A DNA stretch of 64,000 nucleotides, taken from NCBI RefSeq assembly GCF_034190915.1, contig NW_026947486.1:80146044-80210043 (forward strand), written 5' to 3'. The stretch comes from Cavia porcellus (Eukaryota > Chordata > Mammalia > Rodentia > Caviidae). Position numbers and translations under genes: made by a program. Below are positions 1 to 12,029 of this stretch, one piece after another. The notes beneath the pieces are model-generated. The model worked only from the letters and a program-made list of their open reading frames with translations, searched no databases and was not told where the DNA came from. Numbering within the stretch: the first letter of the stretch is position 1; every line of letters begins with the position of its first letter.

Positions 1-1029
1 CTTGCTTTTGTAAGACTGATTAATGCCTGAGTTGATTCCCACACAGATTTTGGAGCCCACACTCTTCACCACTATTACAAGCTACCTGCCCATCATGCAG
101 TACTACAGGCCCAGGAGAAAAACTCAGCTCATACATACATGGTGGAGAACTTTCAGGACTTAGAATGGAACGCCAGCCACTCTTTACTGAATGTTAACTA
201 CATGTGGGGAACTGTGCTAAGCATTGCCTTATTTAAGAAGCTGTTATTATTATCTGTATTTTACAAAGGAGGATACTGCAGCTCAGAAGATAGGAACTTG
301 TTCAAGGTTGCAGCTGGGAGGTAGGGAAGCTGGCATAGAATCAGGCTGTCTGCCTGCACAGTTATTGCTTCACTCTGCAAGTCAGGCTGCGTCTCCTGCA
401 GCCTGCCACTCTCTTCACTTCTCAGGTGGATTCTAGCATACTGAGTTTTAAAATTCTAATTTCTCAAAGACTTATCCCCTTTTCTGGCTCTGGGGCCTTT
501 TTTCATCAGGGATTCTCTCCCTAATGAGTACAAAATCAGGGCTCAACGATGGCCAAAACAGCTTTCCCAGCTTCCATTTCCCTCATACTTCTGTGGCTGC
601 TTATGAATATTCTTCCATCACAGACAAAATACAAATCTATCTATCTCTCTATAGATGTATTTGGAGATTTAACATTAATATTGGAGGTGATAAATTTGCT
701 AATTATCCTGATTCAATCATTATGCAACATGCACATGTACTGAAATGTCACACTATACCCCATAAATATGTGTGACAAGAATGTACCAATTTCAAAATGC
801 CTCATTATAAAGGCAAAATAAGGGAGGAAAGTCAAATGCAGCAACCTCATAATTCTACAGTTTTATACCCTAGAGTTAGCAGAAGTATTAAGAAATCATT
901 TAGCTCAGTTCCTTGCTTTCAAGCAGTATTTTCCCTATTTTGTAGATAAACAATTTTGTAGATGGAAGAATTCTATAGCAGTGTTCAAGGCCATTTCATG
1001 CTTAGTGGCCAAAATTAAATAAGATCTTA
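1..1029. other. Intergenic, no gene seen
   Basis: Only short ORFs without recognisable domains occur here. Around 850-1000 there is a weak match to an old MIR/MER-type element (the phrase about a 'cattttgtagataa' core), too decayed to name. Nothing else is supported. Confidence 0.5.
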
Positions 1030-1146
1030 CTACTTTTTTGTGATGGGGGTTTTGGTGTGTTGCCAAGGCTGGCCGTAAAGTAATTATCCACCAGCCTCAG
1101 CCTCCCAAGTAGCTGGAATTACAGTCAGGCACCACCATGCCCTGCT
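1030..1146 (-). repeat. B1-type SINE, antisense
   Basis: Read on the - strand this has the B1 (7SL-derived) order: variable end, 'ggtggtgcc', 'ccagctacttgggaggctgagg' region, then 'ccagccttgg'. On the + strand the block ctcagcctcccaagtagctgg at about 1096-1116 is diagnostic. It is degraded. Confidence 0.75.
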
Positions 1147-1199
1147 TATGAAGCTAAAATTTGACATTCATTCAACAGTTAAGGGGAATCTCACAGGCG

Positions 1200-1285
1200 G
1201 GTCTTCTCACCCTGTGTGTTCTAATAGCCTGTGGTCCTGAGGATTGAACTCAGGCCCTTGTCCATGCTAAGCAAGTCTCAGTGCC
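1200..1285 (-). repeat. ID-like tRNA-derived SINE, antisense fragment
   Basis: The + strand reads 'ctgaggattgaactcaggccc...catgctaagcaagtct', the reverse complement of the tRNA-like half of a rodent ID or B4 SINE, including a B-box-like gttcaatcc segment. Together with the nearby B1 it may have formed a split B4-type dimer. Confidence 0.65.
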
Positions 1286-1334
1286 TAAAAAATTTCCTTG
1301 AAGCAGGTATAGCTGGTCTTGAAATCTCAGTGGA

Positions 1335-2975
1335 GGACTTCCGGGAGAACATGGTGGACAGATAGCAGCAGCTACAGAGGCTCTCTGAAAGACTCAGCTT
1401 AGAATTCAGGAATGGTGCGGAGTAAGGAATCATAAGCAAGTGGAGATATGCCCTGCTGACCTAAGAATGAACTGGGCTGAGAGAAACCAACTTGGAATGC
1501 AATCCTGGTGCTATAACAGGAACAGAAAAGCCTCAGTGTGGAAGCTGGAGCCCCCAGCATTGGAAGCCGTGATTTGGGTTTCCCATTGCATGGCGGCTGC
1601 GTCTACATCGGCTCGGCAGGGAGAGAGACGCGCAGAAGCTCTGAGAACGGGAATCAGCGAACGGAGTTGAAAACAGAACGGGCGGGGAGCTGTGCATTGA
1701 ACAGCTATTTTGGAGAAAATAGCTCCAGTAATACTGATTTAGTATCATCTTGTTTTGAAGTCTCATCAAGCTTTTGTTCTTCTGTCTCCATTGGTCTAAA
1801 CAGGTTGTATCTTATTGGATTTTATTATGTATGATAGTATAAGCAAAACCTTTTAAAGACAAGGAGATTATACAGAAACCATTGTTCATTTTCTGTTAGT
1901 TGATTCTAAATACCCTGTAATGCTGTCATTCTCTTAAATGGTTTTACATTGTTTTAATATATTTGATGCTACAGTATACAAAGTTACACTCAAGGATTTC
2001 AAGGAAAGAGACAATATGGTAACTACTTTTATGTCAGGATTATCTTGTGGTGAAACACTATTCTGCTTAAATGGTTATGTTTTGATCTGCGCTGTTTTGC
2101 TGTTATGCCCTCTTTTATCTCAATCTCCACTTCATTATTTACTTTTTTACTTTTATCTTTTTAATTAAGGGAAAAATAAATAAAAAATAGCAGGATATAT
2201 TATAGTAACCCACTTTGACTTTCCATTATCTTGATTTAAAGCCCTGTATTACTCTCACCATCTTGTTTTTGACTGATGTCCCCCTATTCTGTTTTGCTTG
2301 ATAGTACCAGGTTCGAAAGTTTAGGCAACAGCTGTGAAGATAGTGGGATTCATTATGACACCCATTCTGGTTGACTATTATCTACTTTTGAAGACCTATA
2401 ATGTCTCCAATGTTTTGGTTTTGTTGGTTTTGTTCTTTACTGTTTGTTCAATTTTATTATAACTGATGATATAGGCAATTCTATTAGAGATAGCGGGAGT
2501 CATTATGGTAACCATTGTTGATCACCTTGTATTATGCTTTTACATTATCTATTATGTCCACCCTTTTGATTTGATTGACTCTGTTCTGTTATGTCACATT
2601 TGGTTCTACTCCCTTCCAAAAAAGTAATAAGAACTGTGGGAGCAACAAAACCCAAAATGTGTAATTGTCATTGTACAAAAGAGAGGAAAAGAAAGTGATC
2701 TAAATGATATAACTGCATGTATATTTAAGTGTATAAGATAGATAATGATATCACTGAGTTTTGTTGGATCATTGAACAGAACTGTTTGCAGTCTCACTGT
2801 TGGAATGTCCACTTTACAAGCTTTAATTTTGTGACTTGAACAATTATTTCTAAGATGACAATATGTAATCCATTAACTAGTGATTTCCTACTGTTTATTT
2901 TTTCTGTAAATCTGTATAACTTGTACCCTTTCTCTGCTTTTTTTTTCTCCTTAAATAAAATTAAAAAAAAAAAAA
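1335..2975 (+). mobile_element. ORF2-less L1-related element A, internally deleted
   Basis: The element starts with the same L1 5'UTR head as element B at 38,664 (cttccgggagaacatgg) and ends with a 3' region nearly identical to 40,503-41,757, then AATAAA and an A-run. It is flanked by the perfect 14-bp direct repeat gaaatctcagtgga (1321-1334 and 2976-2989), the signature of target-primed reverse transcription. The 5'UTR follows B to about 1690 and then jumps to the 3' region, so all of ORF1 is missing; no ORF2 is present. The acceptor side of the jump lies next to an AG in element B (gatag then gaacag), which would suit RNA splicing, but B has no GT at the matching donor side. It is non-coding. 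Confidence 0.85.
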
Positions 2976-3344
2976 GAAATCTCAGTGGAGACTGTCCTCT
3001 CTCTGATACTTCTTCTCTCTTTAGATTTCCTCTCTGTTTTAGGTGCTTTTATCCCATACAACATGCTGCTTCAGATAAGCATCTATGTTCACTCAAAGAA
3101 GTTTGAGTTCAATGAGTCTGAAGCAGGCTGCTTCAGCTAGGCAAGAGTTAAATTGCATCTCTGAAATCTGACCCTCCTCTGATCCCAGTCATTCAGACAA
3201 GCACAGAGTAAGTTAGGATTCATATTTCAATTAGTAATAAAATCAGATTTAGAGATCCTGATCCAGGACAGACAGTCCTGCAACCCATGTATCCATCCAT
3301 CTATCCATTCACCAAATTTCAGTCAGAAAATTGTTGTAGTGTTG

Positions 3345-3540
3345 TTTTTAGAGCACGAACTCCTAGAGTCAGCCTGTTTGGCTGCTCCCACCGCTTGTTA
3401 CCTAACTGATCTCAGTGAAATCACATCTTTGTCTTACTTTCCACATCTATAAAATGATAGTAATAGTAGTGTCTACCTCACAGGCTTGTTGCAAGGATTA
3501 ATTGAGCTGGTGCTTGTCAAGCTCTGGCTCACAGCTTAGC
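3345..3540 (+). repeat. MIR SINE, sense
   Basis: MIR-type order is visible: a decayed tRNA-related part, then 'cacatctttgtcttactttccacatctataaaatg', followed by 'ctacctcacaggcttgttgcaaggattaa'. It is old and diverged. Confidence 0.65.
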
Positions 3541-3654
3541 TATAATCATTAATTATCAGGTAGATAGATCTCAAGCTTCCTGTCCTAATGTTGATTTGAC
3601 TAACTAAGGACCTTTGTGGAAGGCCAGTAAAACATTCAGCCTTGATCCACAAAG

Positions 3655-3840
3655 GATAAAACATCTAAGTACTGTTGTTTTCATTGTAGAGTTTCTTCAC
3701 TTCGTTGGTCAGGTTAATTCCTATGTATTTCATTTTTCTCAAAGCTACTGTGAATGCTATTATTTTTCTAATTTTATTCTCACTGAGTGCAATATTTCTG
3801 GATATCCAAGACTGTTTTTTCCCACCACTTTATCCCACAG
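3655..3840 (-). mobile_element. L1 fragment, antisense
   Basis: The + strand phrase 'gtagagtttcttcacttcgttggtcaggttaattcctatgtattt' is the well-known antisense of the L1 ORF2 region. The fragment is short and abuts the Tigger fossil. Confidence 0.6.
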
Positions 3841-3884
3841 ATAGAGAAATACCTTTGGAGAAAGATATCCCATTCAATGTTCTT

Positions 3885-4790
3885 TTGTGGCTTGACAGTG
3901 CACAATGTCCCCCCAAGACATGGATGACTTTCATCCCAACATCAAAATAGTGCACGTGCCACCAAATAGCAAGGAGATATTGGGGCTTTCAGAAAATACT
4001 ATTTGTGTCACACTTTTCTTCAAGCAATAAAGGCAACTGATGAAACAGAAACAACCTTGTGACAATTTTGGGAGGACTATAATATCTACAAGGCCATGAA
4101 AAAACTCAATTTAGCTTAACATAAAGTTTTGGTTGTCACCATGAATGGGGTTTGGAACAGCCTCTGCCTGAAGTTTGTTCATGAGGCTCATGGACTTGAC
4201 AAGATGAGTAAGGATTCTAAAGAGGTCTTGAACAACTTAGTGGCCTTTAGCAAGAAGCTGGAGCTATATCTGAAAGATGACGACTTCACTTAACTCCTTG
4301 CTGTGTTTACTACAGAGGACCTGATGGAATTAGAGGCCCAGCGAAAAGAAGAAGAGAGCCAAGAGGAAGATGTAACTGAAGAAGCAAAGACAACACAAGA
4401 AATGGCAAGGGAATTTTCTTTATGGTTAGTTTTTGAGGCACAGGATCCCAATTTAGAATGATATGCAAAGATTGTAACAGATATCCACGATGTCATCCAT
4501 TGCTACTGAGTCATGTGTCATGAGAAAGAAAGAGTTACTACTCAGAAATCACTGAATCATTTTTTCAAGAGAGTAAACAATTGCATCCTTCAGAAAAACC
4601 TGTGTCATCAATAGCAGGTGTGAGGAAGTTCCATCTTGCCCCTCCTCTCTTGTTGCTAATGATCCTTGAGTTCTACCACTTCCCACCTACCCACTCTTCC
4701 CAGTTAGTAACTGTCTTCTTGTCAGTTCACTTCACGCAATCCTGGTTGTACTGTACTGTACCACCCTTTTAAAGTAACTGTAAACTTAAA
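3885..4790 (+). pseudogene. Tigger (Tc1/mariner) transposase fossil
   Basis: Broken translation of the + strand resembles the second half of a Tigger/TIGD transposase: QDMDDFHPNIKIVHVPPN just after the second catalytic Asp region, then MNGVWNSLCLKFVHE, then EDLMELEAQRKEEES and QEMAREFSL, and finally a weak 'atqksl..FFKRV' tail. Stops and frameshifts interrupt it and the final DDE residue region is damaged. The first catalytic half is absent, so the copy is dead. The 3' end near 4740-4790 keeps a 'tgtactgtactgt' stretch typical of Tigger ends. Confidence 0.8.
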
Positions 4791-4984
4791 ACTAGTGTCT
4801 TTTTGCGTGTTTGGTTTTTCATGCTTTACATTGTATATTTGTGTCAAAGGTGTATAACACTCACTATATTGAACTTATAAACAAATCCAGCTTAAGAATA
4901 TTCTTCCAAAAGGGACTGTTTCATAAAGTGGGAACTTATTATACACTCGATTTAGACAGATGGAATACTTTGTAGATATCTATG

Positions 4985-6500
4985 AAGTTCCTATGTTCAA
5001 AGGTGTGCTTGAGCTATGATATTTCTTTATTGATTGTTTTTGCTTTGATATATTTGTGAAATTTTTTGCTTAATTGATCTATTTGTGAAAGTGGGGTATT
5101 AAGATTCCTTATTGTGATTGTGTTAGTGTTTATTTGATCTTTTAAGTTCAGCAGTTTTTGTTTTATGAAGATAAGGGCTCCAGTATTTGATGCATATGTT
5201 TAGCAGTGTTCTCTCTTCTTTTTTGTGTGTGTTCTCTCTTCTTGTTGGATTGTTCCCATAAGTAGTATGTAGTGACTCTCTTTGTCTCTTTTAATCAGTT
5301 TTATCTTGAAGTTTACCGTGTCTGAGATTAAAACTGCTACCCTGCTTGTATTGGGGGTCCTGGTGCATGAAATATTGTTTTCATCTTTTAATTTTTAGTC
5401 TGTGAATACCTTTTTGGACTATATGCATTTCTTGCTTGCAACAGGCTGTTAGATTCTGTTTTTCTGATTCAATCTGTCAATCTTTGTCTTTTAATTAGAG
5501 GTTGGGGCTGGTAACATTGAGAGATACTACTGAGATGTGTTGATTATTTATTACCATTTATTTTTTTCTCTGTTGGTGGTTTCTTTGTTTTTCTTTTCCT
5601 AACATTTTTATCATTGTTTATCCATTGATTTTAATTGCAATTTTCATTTTCTCTAGGTTTTTAGCTATATTGATTTTATTGCTTCTGTCAAGAATATTGT
5701 TCTTTTATTTTAAAGGAAAAAAGCAGAGAAAAATCAAAATTCAATCAAACAAAACAGAAAACAACAACAAAAGCCAAAGGACAACAACATCAACCATAAG
5801 AACAACAACAACAAAACAATAATGATACGGATTCAAAACAGGATGATAAGAATTTAATATTGATTGTTATATTGCATAATATTATCTTCAAAATAGTTGC
5901 TTTGGTTACCAGATACAGGCATTAAAATGGATCAAACAATATAATTTCCCTTTCAGCAGTTTCTTTCTCTTTCACTATATTTATTGTAACTTTTGAATCT
6001 TATTTACTTTCAGTTTCTTATACCAAAGACAATACAATGTTTACAAATGTGAATCTGATTTGTTTCATTTATGTGGATGGTCTCTGGTTGCATCCATTTA
6101 CCTATAAAAGACCCTAGCTTATCCTTCTTTATAGCTGAATAGTACTCCATTGTATAAAAATACCACATCTTTTTTTATCTGTTCCCCAGTTGATGGGCAT
6201 GTGGGTTGTTTCCAAGATCTGGATATTACAAATTGTGTAGCTACAAACATGAGTGCATATATCACGGTGCTATGATGTTTTCATGAACAATATTTTTAAG
6301 AATTTTCTCAAGTGGTTTAGCACTTATATATCTTTTTGAGCTGTGCTTTTTCATGGAAATATCTTGTTTCTCCATTAATTTTGAAGAGTAGCTTTACTAG
6401 GTAAGTTAATTTGCATTGGAAGTTATTTGTTGTAATGCCTTCAAATACTTCACTCCCAGCTCTTCTGCCCTTTTCTTTATTTTACAGAAAAAAAGATAAA
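4985..6500 (-). mobile_element. L1 ORF2/3' region, antisense, decayed
   Basis: Several L1 antisense landmarks occur in order: the reverse-transcriptase-region phrase 'gtggggtattaagattcc', the 'ccctgcttgtattgggggtcctggtgcatg' segment, and near 6100-6260 'gctgaatagtactccattgt...gttgatgggcatgtgggttgtttcc', which is antisense L1 3' ORF2. All ORFs are broken. Element boundaries are approximate. Confidence 0.75.
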
Positions 6501-6839
6501 ACAAAATTTCATAACAAGATAATAGGAGAATAATAATAGTTAATACACTGCATATTTTTGTCTTTAAAATAGTTACTCAGAGTACAAGATAAGGGCATGA
6601 AAAGTCTCCAATTGATATTAATTCACACTTTCCTTTTCTATGAACAAAAAGATACTAATAGTATAACTAATCTGCATTTTTTTCTCCCTTTTCCCTTTCT
6701 TTCTTTCACCTTTTCCTCATCCTAGTTCCTTTTTCCTTTCATTTCTTCCCATGTCACAATAGCTATTGTACATTTTAGGCCTTATTTACTCTTTCAATTT
6801 CTCATATCAAGGAGACAATATGATGTTTAAAGATGTGAG
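6501..6839. other. AT-rich L1-derived spacer
   Basis: Low-complexity sequence between two copies of the same antisense L1 segment; it includes pyrimidine-rich runs near 6670-6760. No gene is seen. Confidence 0.4.
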
Positions 6840-7560
6840 TCTGATTTATTTCACTTAGGAGTATGGTTTGAAGTCACATCTATTTACATATAAAAGTCTC
6901 AAGTTTATCTTTTTGTATGTCTGAGTAGTATTCCATTGTATAAAAATACCACATCTACTTTGCCTTCTAGTATATTTAGTGTTTCTGTTTTAATATTTAG
7001 ATCTTTGATCCACTTTGAATTTAGTTTAGTGCATGGTATTCCATTGTATAAAATACCTTCCCCAGTTGATGGGCATTTTGGTTGTTTCCAAAATATAGCT
7101 ATTACAAATTGTGCTGCTATAAATATAGGTAAACATACATCACTGTGCTATGATGTTTTTAATTCTTCTGAGAAGATACCCAGAAGGGAAACAGCTGGGT
7201 TTAATGGGACCTCTAATCTTAACTTTCTGATGAATATTCACACTGATTTCCTTACAGGTTGCACCAGTCTGCACTCCAACCAAGAGTGGAGAATGGTTCC
7301 TTTTCCCCCACATCCCTGCCAGAATTTGTTATTGTTTGATTTCTTTATGATAGCCATTCTTTCTGGAGTAAAATGGAATCTGTGTTGTTTTAATCTGCAT
7401 CTCTTGAATGACCAATGATGTTAAACATTTTTTCATATATTTATTTGCTATTTGTCTTTCTTGATCTGAGAAGTGCATATTCATCTCAGATGCCCATTTT
7501 TAGATTGGGTGTTTGAATTTTGGGAGGGGGTTTGAGTTTTTCAATTCTTTATATATAGTA
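6840..7560 (-). mobile_element. Second antisense L1 3' segment with an 86-bp insert
   Basis: This repeats the 'gagtagtattccattgta...cagttgatgggcatttggttgtttcc' block of 6100-6260 and continues through 'tttctgatgaatattcacactgatttcctta' and 'ccaaccaagagtgg'. Positions 6951-7036 are foreign to that block: they match, as reverse complement, L1 ORF2 sequence also present at about 8037-8116. The insert is bracketed by two copies of tattccattgtataaaa(a)tacc (6929-6950 and 7037-7057). Confidence 0.75.
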
Positions 7561-7565
7561 GATAT

Positions 7566-8480
7566 ATGTCCTTGTTTAAGGAACAATGTGCTAAAATTTG
7601 CTCTAACATTGTGAAAATGGCCATTCTCCCAAAATTATTATACAGATTCAGTGCAATTCCAATCAAAATATTATTTGTATACCTCACAGATCTAGAGAAA
7701 TTGTCCCAAAAATTCATCTGGAAGCAGAAGAGACCTAGAATAGCAAAGGCAATGCTGGGCAACAAAGATAAGGCCAGACGCATCATAATCTCTGACTTGA
7801 AATTATATTACAAAGCTACTGTGATAAAATCAGCATGGTATTGGAATAAAAACAGACCTGAAAATCAATGGCGTAGATTAGAAGATGCAGCCACAACTTC
7901 AAACACCCTCAGCCACCTCATCTTTGACAAAGGGGCCAAACATGTACACTGGAAGAACGACAGCCTCTTTGATAAGTGGTGCTGTAAAAACTGGCTCTCC
8001 ATATGCTGAAAACTAAAACTAGATCCATGTCTATCACCATGAACTAAACTAAATTCAAAGTGGATCAAAGATCTAAATATTGAAACAGAAACACTATACT
8101 AGAAGGCAAAGTAGATAGAAATCTTGAGGTCATAGGAGTAGGCAGAGTTCATGAACAAAAATCAAACTGCCCAGGAAACACTTCGCAGAATCAACAACTG
8201 GGATCTTGTCTCATGAAAAAGTTTTTGTATGTCAAAGGAAATCTCCAACAGAGTGAAAAGAAAACCCATGAATTAGGAAAAAAATCTTAGTCAACTGTCC
8301 CTTAGACAAAGGACTTCTATCTAGAACTTACAAAGAATTTTAAAAAATCAGGCTCCTGAAATTCAAGGATCCAATCCAAAACTAGGCATCTGAGATGAAT
8401 ACATACTTCTCAGATGAAGAAATACAAATGGAAAATAAATATAGGAAAAAATGTTCAACATCTTTGGAGCCTTGCTGGAT
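7566..8480 (+). pseudogene. L1 ORF2 C-terminal fragment, sense
   Basis: The open frame 7566-8009 (147 codons) reads like the C-terminal part of L1 ORF2p: [65 protein letters not shown]. Homology continues with stops to about 8480 ('ggatcaaagatctaaatattg', 'ggaaacacttcgcag'). The endonuclease and reverse-transcriptase core are missing. Orientation is opposite to the preceding L1 segments, which leaves inverted L1 sequence facing itself. Confidence 0.85.
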
Positions 8481-8700
8481 TGAATAATATTGTACAGTAC
8501 TGTACATGCTAAAAAGCATACAAAAAAGCTTCACTGTGACCATGTTCTTAACAAGAAGTCATGACCATATGTCAGAGCAGATAAGATGGCCACATTTGTG
8601 TTTGTTATTCAAGGCAGTTTGGTAACAGAAAGAAATTTCACCAAATGCTTCTGTTCATGAACCAAATTGCTTATGAACAGAAGCATTTGTGAACTGAGGT
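8480..8700. repeat. Tigger/mariner-like terminal fragment with a palindrome
   Basis: The 'ttgtacagtactgtacatg' motif near 8490 resembles Tigger-type ends. At 8642-8658 and 8673-8689 lie perfect 17-bp inverted arms (atgaacagaagcatttg and its complement) separated by 14 bp, able to form a hairpin. No transposase is present. Confidence 0.45.
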
Positions 8701-8797
8701 ATTGCTATAGTTGGTTTTGTCTCATTTTGTGACCCATTGCTATGCCTTAGGACAGTTGAGAGACCTTGGAGATCTTCTATTGCATTGCTTTCCAATG

Positions 8798-8872
8798 CTC
8801 TTGTGTGTATATATATATCCATTTGTGTGTGTGTGTGTATATATATACATGTATATGTACATATGTAATTTT
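8798..8872. repeat. TG/TA microsatellite
   Basis: Alternating purine-pyrimidine runs: tgtgtgtatatatatat, then gtgtgtgtgtgtatatatatacatgtatatgtacatatg. Confidence 0.9.
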
Positions 8873-9498
8873 TATGTACCCCCCTTTTTCCTCTTTCTTT
8901 TGTAGTGCTGTGGGTTGAGGGCTGGTAGAGAGAGGAGAGCTTGTGGTTTATATGAAGAGTTTTAGTAAGATGCTGCTTCCCCATGAAGTCTTTTTTAGCT
9001 TTGTATGCTTACATTGATAATATTTACTCCTGTTTTTTCCTTTAAGTGAATTTGGTCTCTGTGCCTATGTTTTGTAGAGAGAGTTACTTCTGGTTACAAT
9101 AGCATCAAATTTTCAGAGATATCCTCTTGGTTTAAGTAGCTATTGGTCTTTGAGTCTTTCCCAAAATCGATTTCCTTCATTTGTTAGGTGAGATATGATG
9201 CAGCCTATTTGACCTATGTAATGATTTGTTTCTAGATGTCCTCCCAAAGCCTAATGCAGTCATAGAGCTTTTTCAGAAGTGGCTGAACCTAGAGTGTGTG
9301 ATTCTGGGATTAAGAATGTGTGATTAGTAAAGCAGTCCACTGATTGGTTTGGCATAGTTCTGGCTAGGATTAAGGGTGTGAGTACTACACTCACCCTAGG
9401 GTAGGTAGGTAGCTTGCATACAATACAAAGGACAGAAAGAGTTGTGTTTTTGTTATGGTTTGAGAACTGGTAGTCAACTTAATGCCAGCTGGATTACG
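8873..9498. other. Intergenic, no gene seen
   Basis: No recognisable coding signal or repeat that I can name with confidence. Confidence 0.4.
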
Positions 9499-9962
9499 TC
9501 AGTATGCATTGAGAGAAGATGCTCCACCTGAGGAGGGTTGCCAGGATAAATAGGTGGAGAAGAAGGGAGGTGTTGAGGGTTGAGGCATTAAGGAGGCATT
9601 GTGGGTTCTCCTACGAGTTGCTGTCTGAGCTGTTAGTTCTCCTGGAGAAGCTCTGTTCTTCATATTGAGCATTGCTTCCTGGCTCTGGAGGGGAAGACAT
9701 GTGCTGCTTGGTCTCCAGGATGAACTCGTCACGCTGTTTCCTGGCATGTACCCGACTGTGCTTGCTGTCGGAGGAGCTCGGGGCCTCCGTGTCGCTGAGG
9801 ACAGCTGTGGTGCCTTTCAGGATAGCCCTGGTCTTCGTTGTGAGTGTGACTTCTCGGCTCCAGAGTAGAACCCTCATTCCAGTAGCACAGCTCATTCATC
9901 CTGCTGGCATAGACTTTCTGGCTTCCACCACTGACCATTGGGTCTTCCCGGCATGGATCCAT
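9499..9962 (-). pseudogene. Coding-like antisense patch, unidentified possible pseudogene
   Basis: Three overlapping - strand frames carry protein-like text that hands over from one frame to the next: VYASRMNELCYWNEGSTLEP (in 9729-9962), then TEAPSSSDSKHSRVHARKQR and DEFILETKQHMSSPPEPGS (in 9611-9895), then a Ser/Pro-rich frame (9499-9747). The composition (charged, Ser-rich, CpG-containing, unlike the AT-rich surroundings) suggests a decayed retrocopy of a spliced mRNA with frameshifts. I do not recognise the parent. A retroelement with fortuitous frames is the alternative. Confidence 0.35.
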
Positions 9963-10385
9963 AAAAGAGACTGGCGTGAGTCCTTCTTGTGGGCTCTGGA
10001 CCTCCAGTTGGACTTGTGGGGGGCATTGTCCTGAGCTCTGGATTTTTATCTGGACTCATGTGGGACATGTGCTGTGGGGTTTAGACCCTTGACTAAATAA
10101 TCTGTGTCTTTGATGTTGTGGATAAATTTCCTGCATTTTCCGGTGTTAACTCCCGGTGACCATTATAAAAATATTATAAACTCCATGTCCTGATCTGAAT
10201 TGTTCTCTGTGTACAACCCCTGACTACAACAGTCTTCCCCTAGCTTGCTTGGTTTTGCTCCTCTCTGCCAAGTCAATTATGGACTGAAACCTCTACAAAC
10301 TACGAACTAAATAAGCTTTTCCCTTTAACATGGGGTGTCAGGTATTTGGTCTCTGTGATGAAAGAAAAATACCTAAGACAGCCTA
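9963..10385 (+). repeat. Possible 3' end of an old LTR element
   Basis: The end 'aaataagcttttccctttaacatggggtgtcaggtatttggtctctgtgatgaaag' resembles the 3' end of rodent MaLR-like LTRs, and its reverse complement recurs at about 25,618-25,665. Boundaries are unclear. Confidence 0.4.
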
Positions 10386-12025
10386 GTACCCAGTTCTTTG
10401 GTAATGGACTGCAGTATTGTTTATGATCCCTAGACAATCTGGAGAGTGGCATATATGGAACACCATTGATCACAATATCTATGTCCCCTGGCTAAAATAT
10501 TACAATCAACAATAACAAGATTATCAAGCACGAAATGGATAATGACAAACTCTAAAGGCTAACACTGTACCACCTTTAACCATAGACACAATCCGTAGTT
10601 ATAGAGCAAACTCAAAGACAACTTAAGTATTTACATGCAGGAAATATCTACTTGGTAGAGCAATTTTACTTCCCTTTAAAATAGAACAGTACTCCGCTGT
10701 AGTATGATATAGTTAACTACCTACAGATTCATAAGGGTAAATGGTGTGGGTATGGAAACATGAAGAAAAAAGAAAAAGGTTATGAAAAATTAAACAATGG
10801 AAGATGGGAGGAAAGTTACATAAAATGTCCTATTAAGAAGTAAAGGAAAATTAGTAGTATTAGGTAACAGTAACAGAGAAACCAGCTAGGATAAGAATAA
10901 ATTAATAGAGAATGGAGATTAAACTAGTGGAAAAGAAAATAAGAAGAAACACTCAGGAAACAGGTTGAAAGAGAGAAAACAAGAAAAGAAGACAGAAAAA
11001 AGGAAGATCTATTCAAACAAATAGAACAAAGTTATATTTCAAACAAGGGGAACAAAAAATGAGTGATACATCTCCAAATTCCATCAAAGGTGCCCTTGTG
11101 ACATTGTGTATAGCTTGGTCAAGGCTTAGCAACTGCTGTCTCTGGCCAGTCAGATCCATCTCCCTATCTACTGCAGGGTGATCTGCCTGGCTTCTTACAT
11201 GAATGGTCAAGCTTGGCCTGTCGACTTAGTTGCAGAAGCTGAGAGTCTTAGATTATTTGGTCCTTCCAATATATTAAAATAAATGACAAAAAGGATAATA
11301 TCAAAGATAAGGTGAAAAAACTTGTGGTAACACATCCACACGTTTACTGCAGAACAGTTTATTGCAGTATAATTGCCATCTGCAAGACTCGTGGGTGCTG
11401 TGCAGCGGGGGTAGTTTCAGTTTTGCCAGATGAAATATTTCTAGAGAATTGTTGCACAGCAGTATGAAAATAGTTAATGCTCCTGCACTGTAAGCTCAAA
11501 GATGACCCTGATGGAAAATGTGATAGTACATACTCTTCATGCAATATTTTTAAACCTTATTGTGAATATAATAGAAAAAAACATGAAGAAATGCTGAAGA
11601 TTACAAAATTTGTGGCAACACTTTTAATTACATAGTAGTTTAACATTATAATGTTGCTATTTTCAAGATAAACCCAGAATTTACAAAAAGCTAATTTGTA
11701 CTACAATCTAGGCAGCTTGGTCTAGAAATAGAATATGAGCTTAAAGTTGTATGGTGGATGCTTTTATTTGTCTAGTTGCATTCAGGAATCCTTGGGAATA
11801 CATGAAAAATAGTCGTTTGTGAGATAATCTCAACCATCAGGCCCTTCCTGAACATAAAGCCTTGATCAAACAGCTTTCCTAGCGCTCCTCTCCATGATTC
11901 ACTCTGACACAGGGCTTCCCCTAACAGATGACTTCTCACATGTACTGTCTACTCCATTCCGTTTCTCAGATCTGTCACTGAAGCTTGCAGAGGGCCAACA
12001 CGATCCTGCAAGTTCACCAAAAAAG
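10386..12025. other. Intergenic, purine-rich stretch, no gene seen
   Basis: 10,730-11,010 is A/G-rich and may be decayed L1 3' material. The remainder has no recognisable gene or repeat. Confidence 0.4.
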
Positions 12026-12029
12026 AAGA

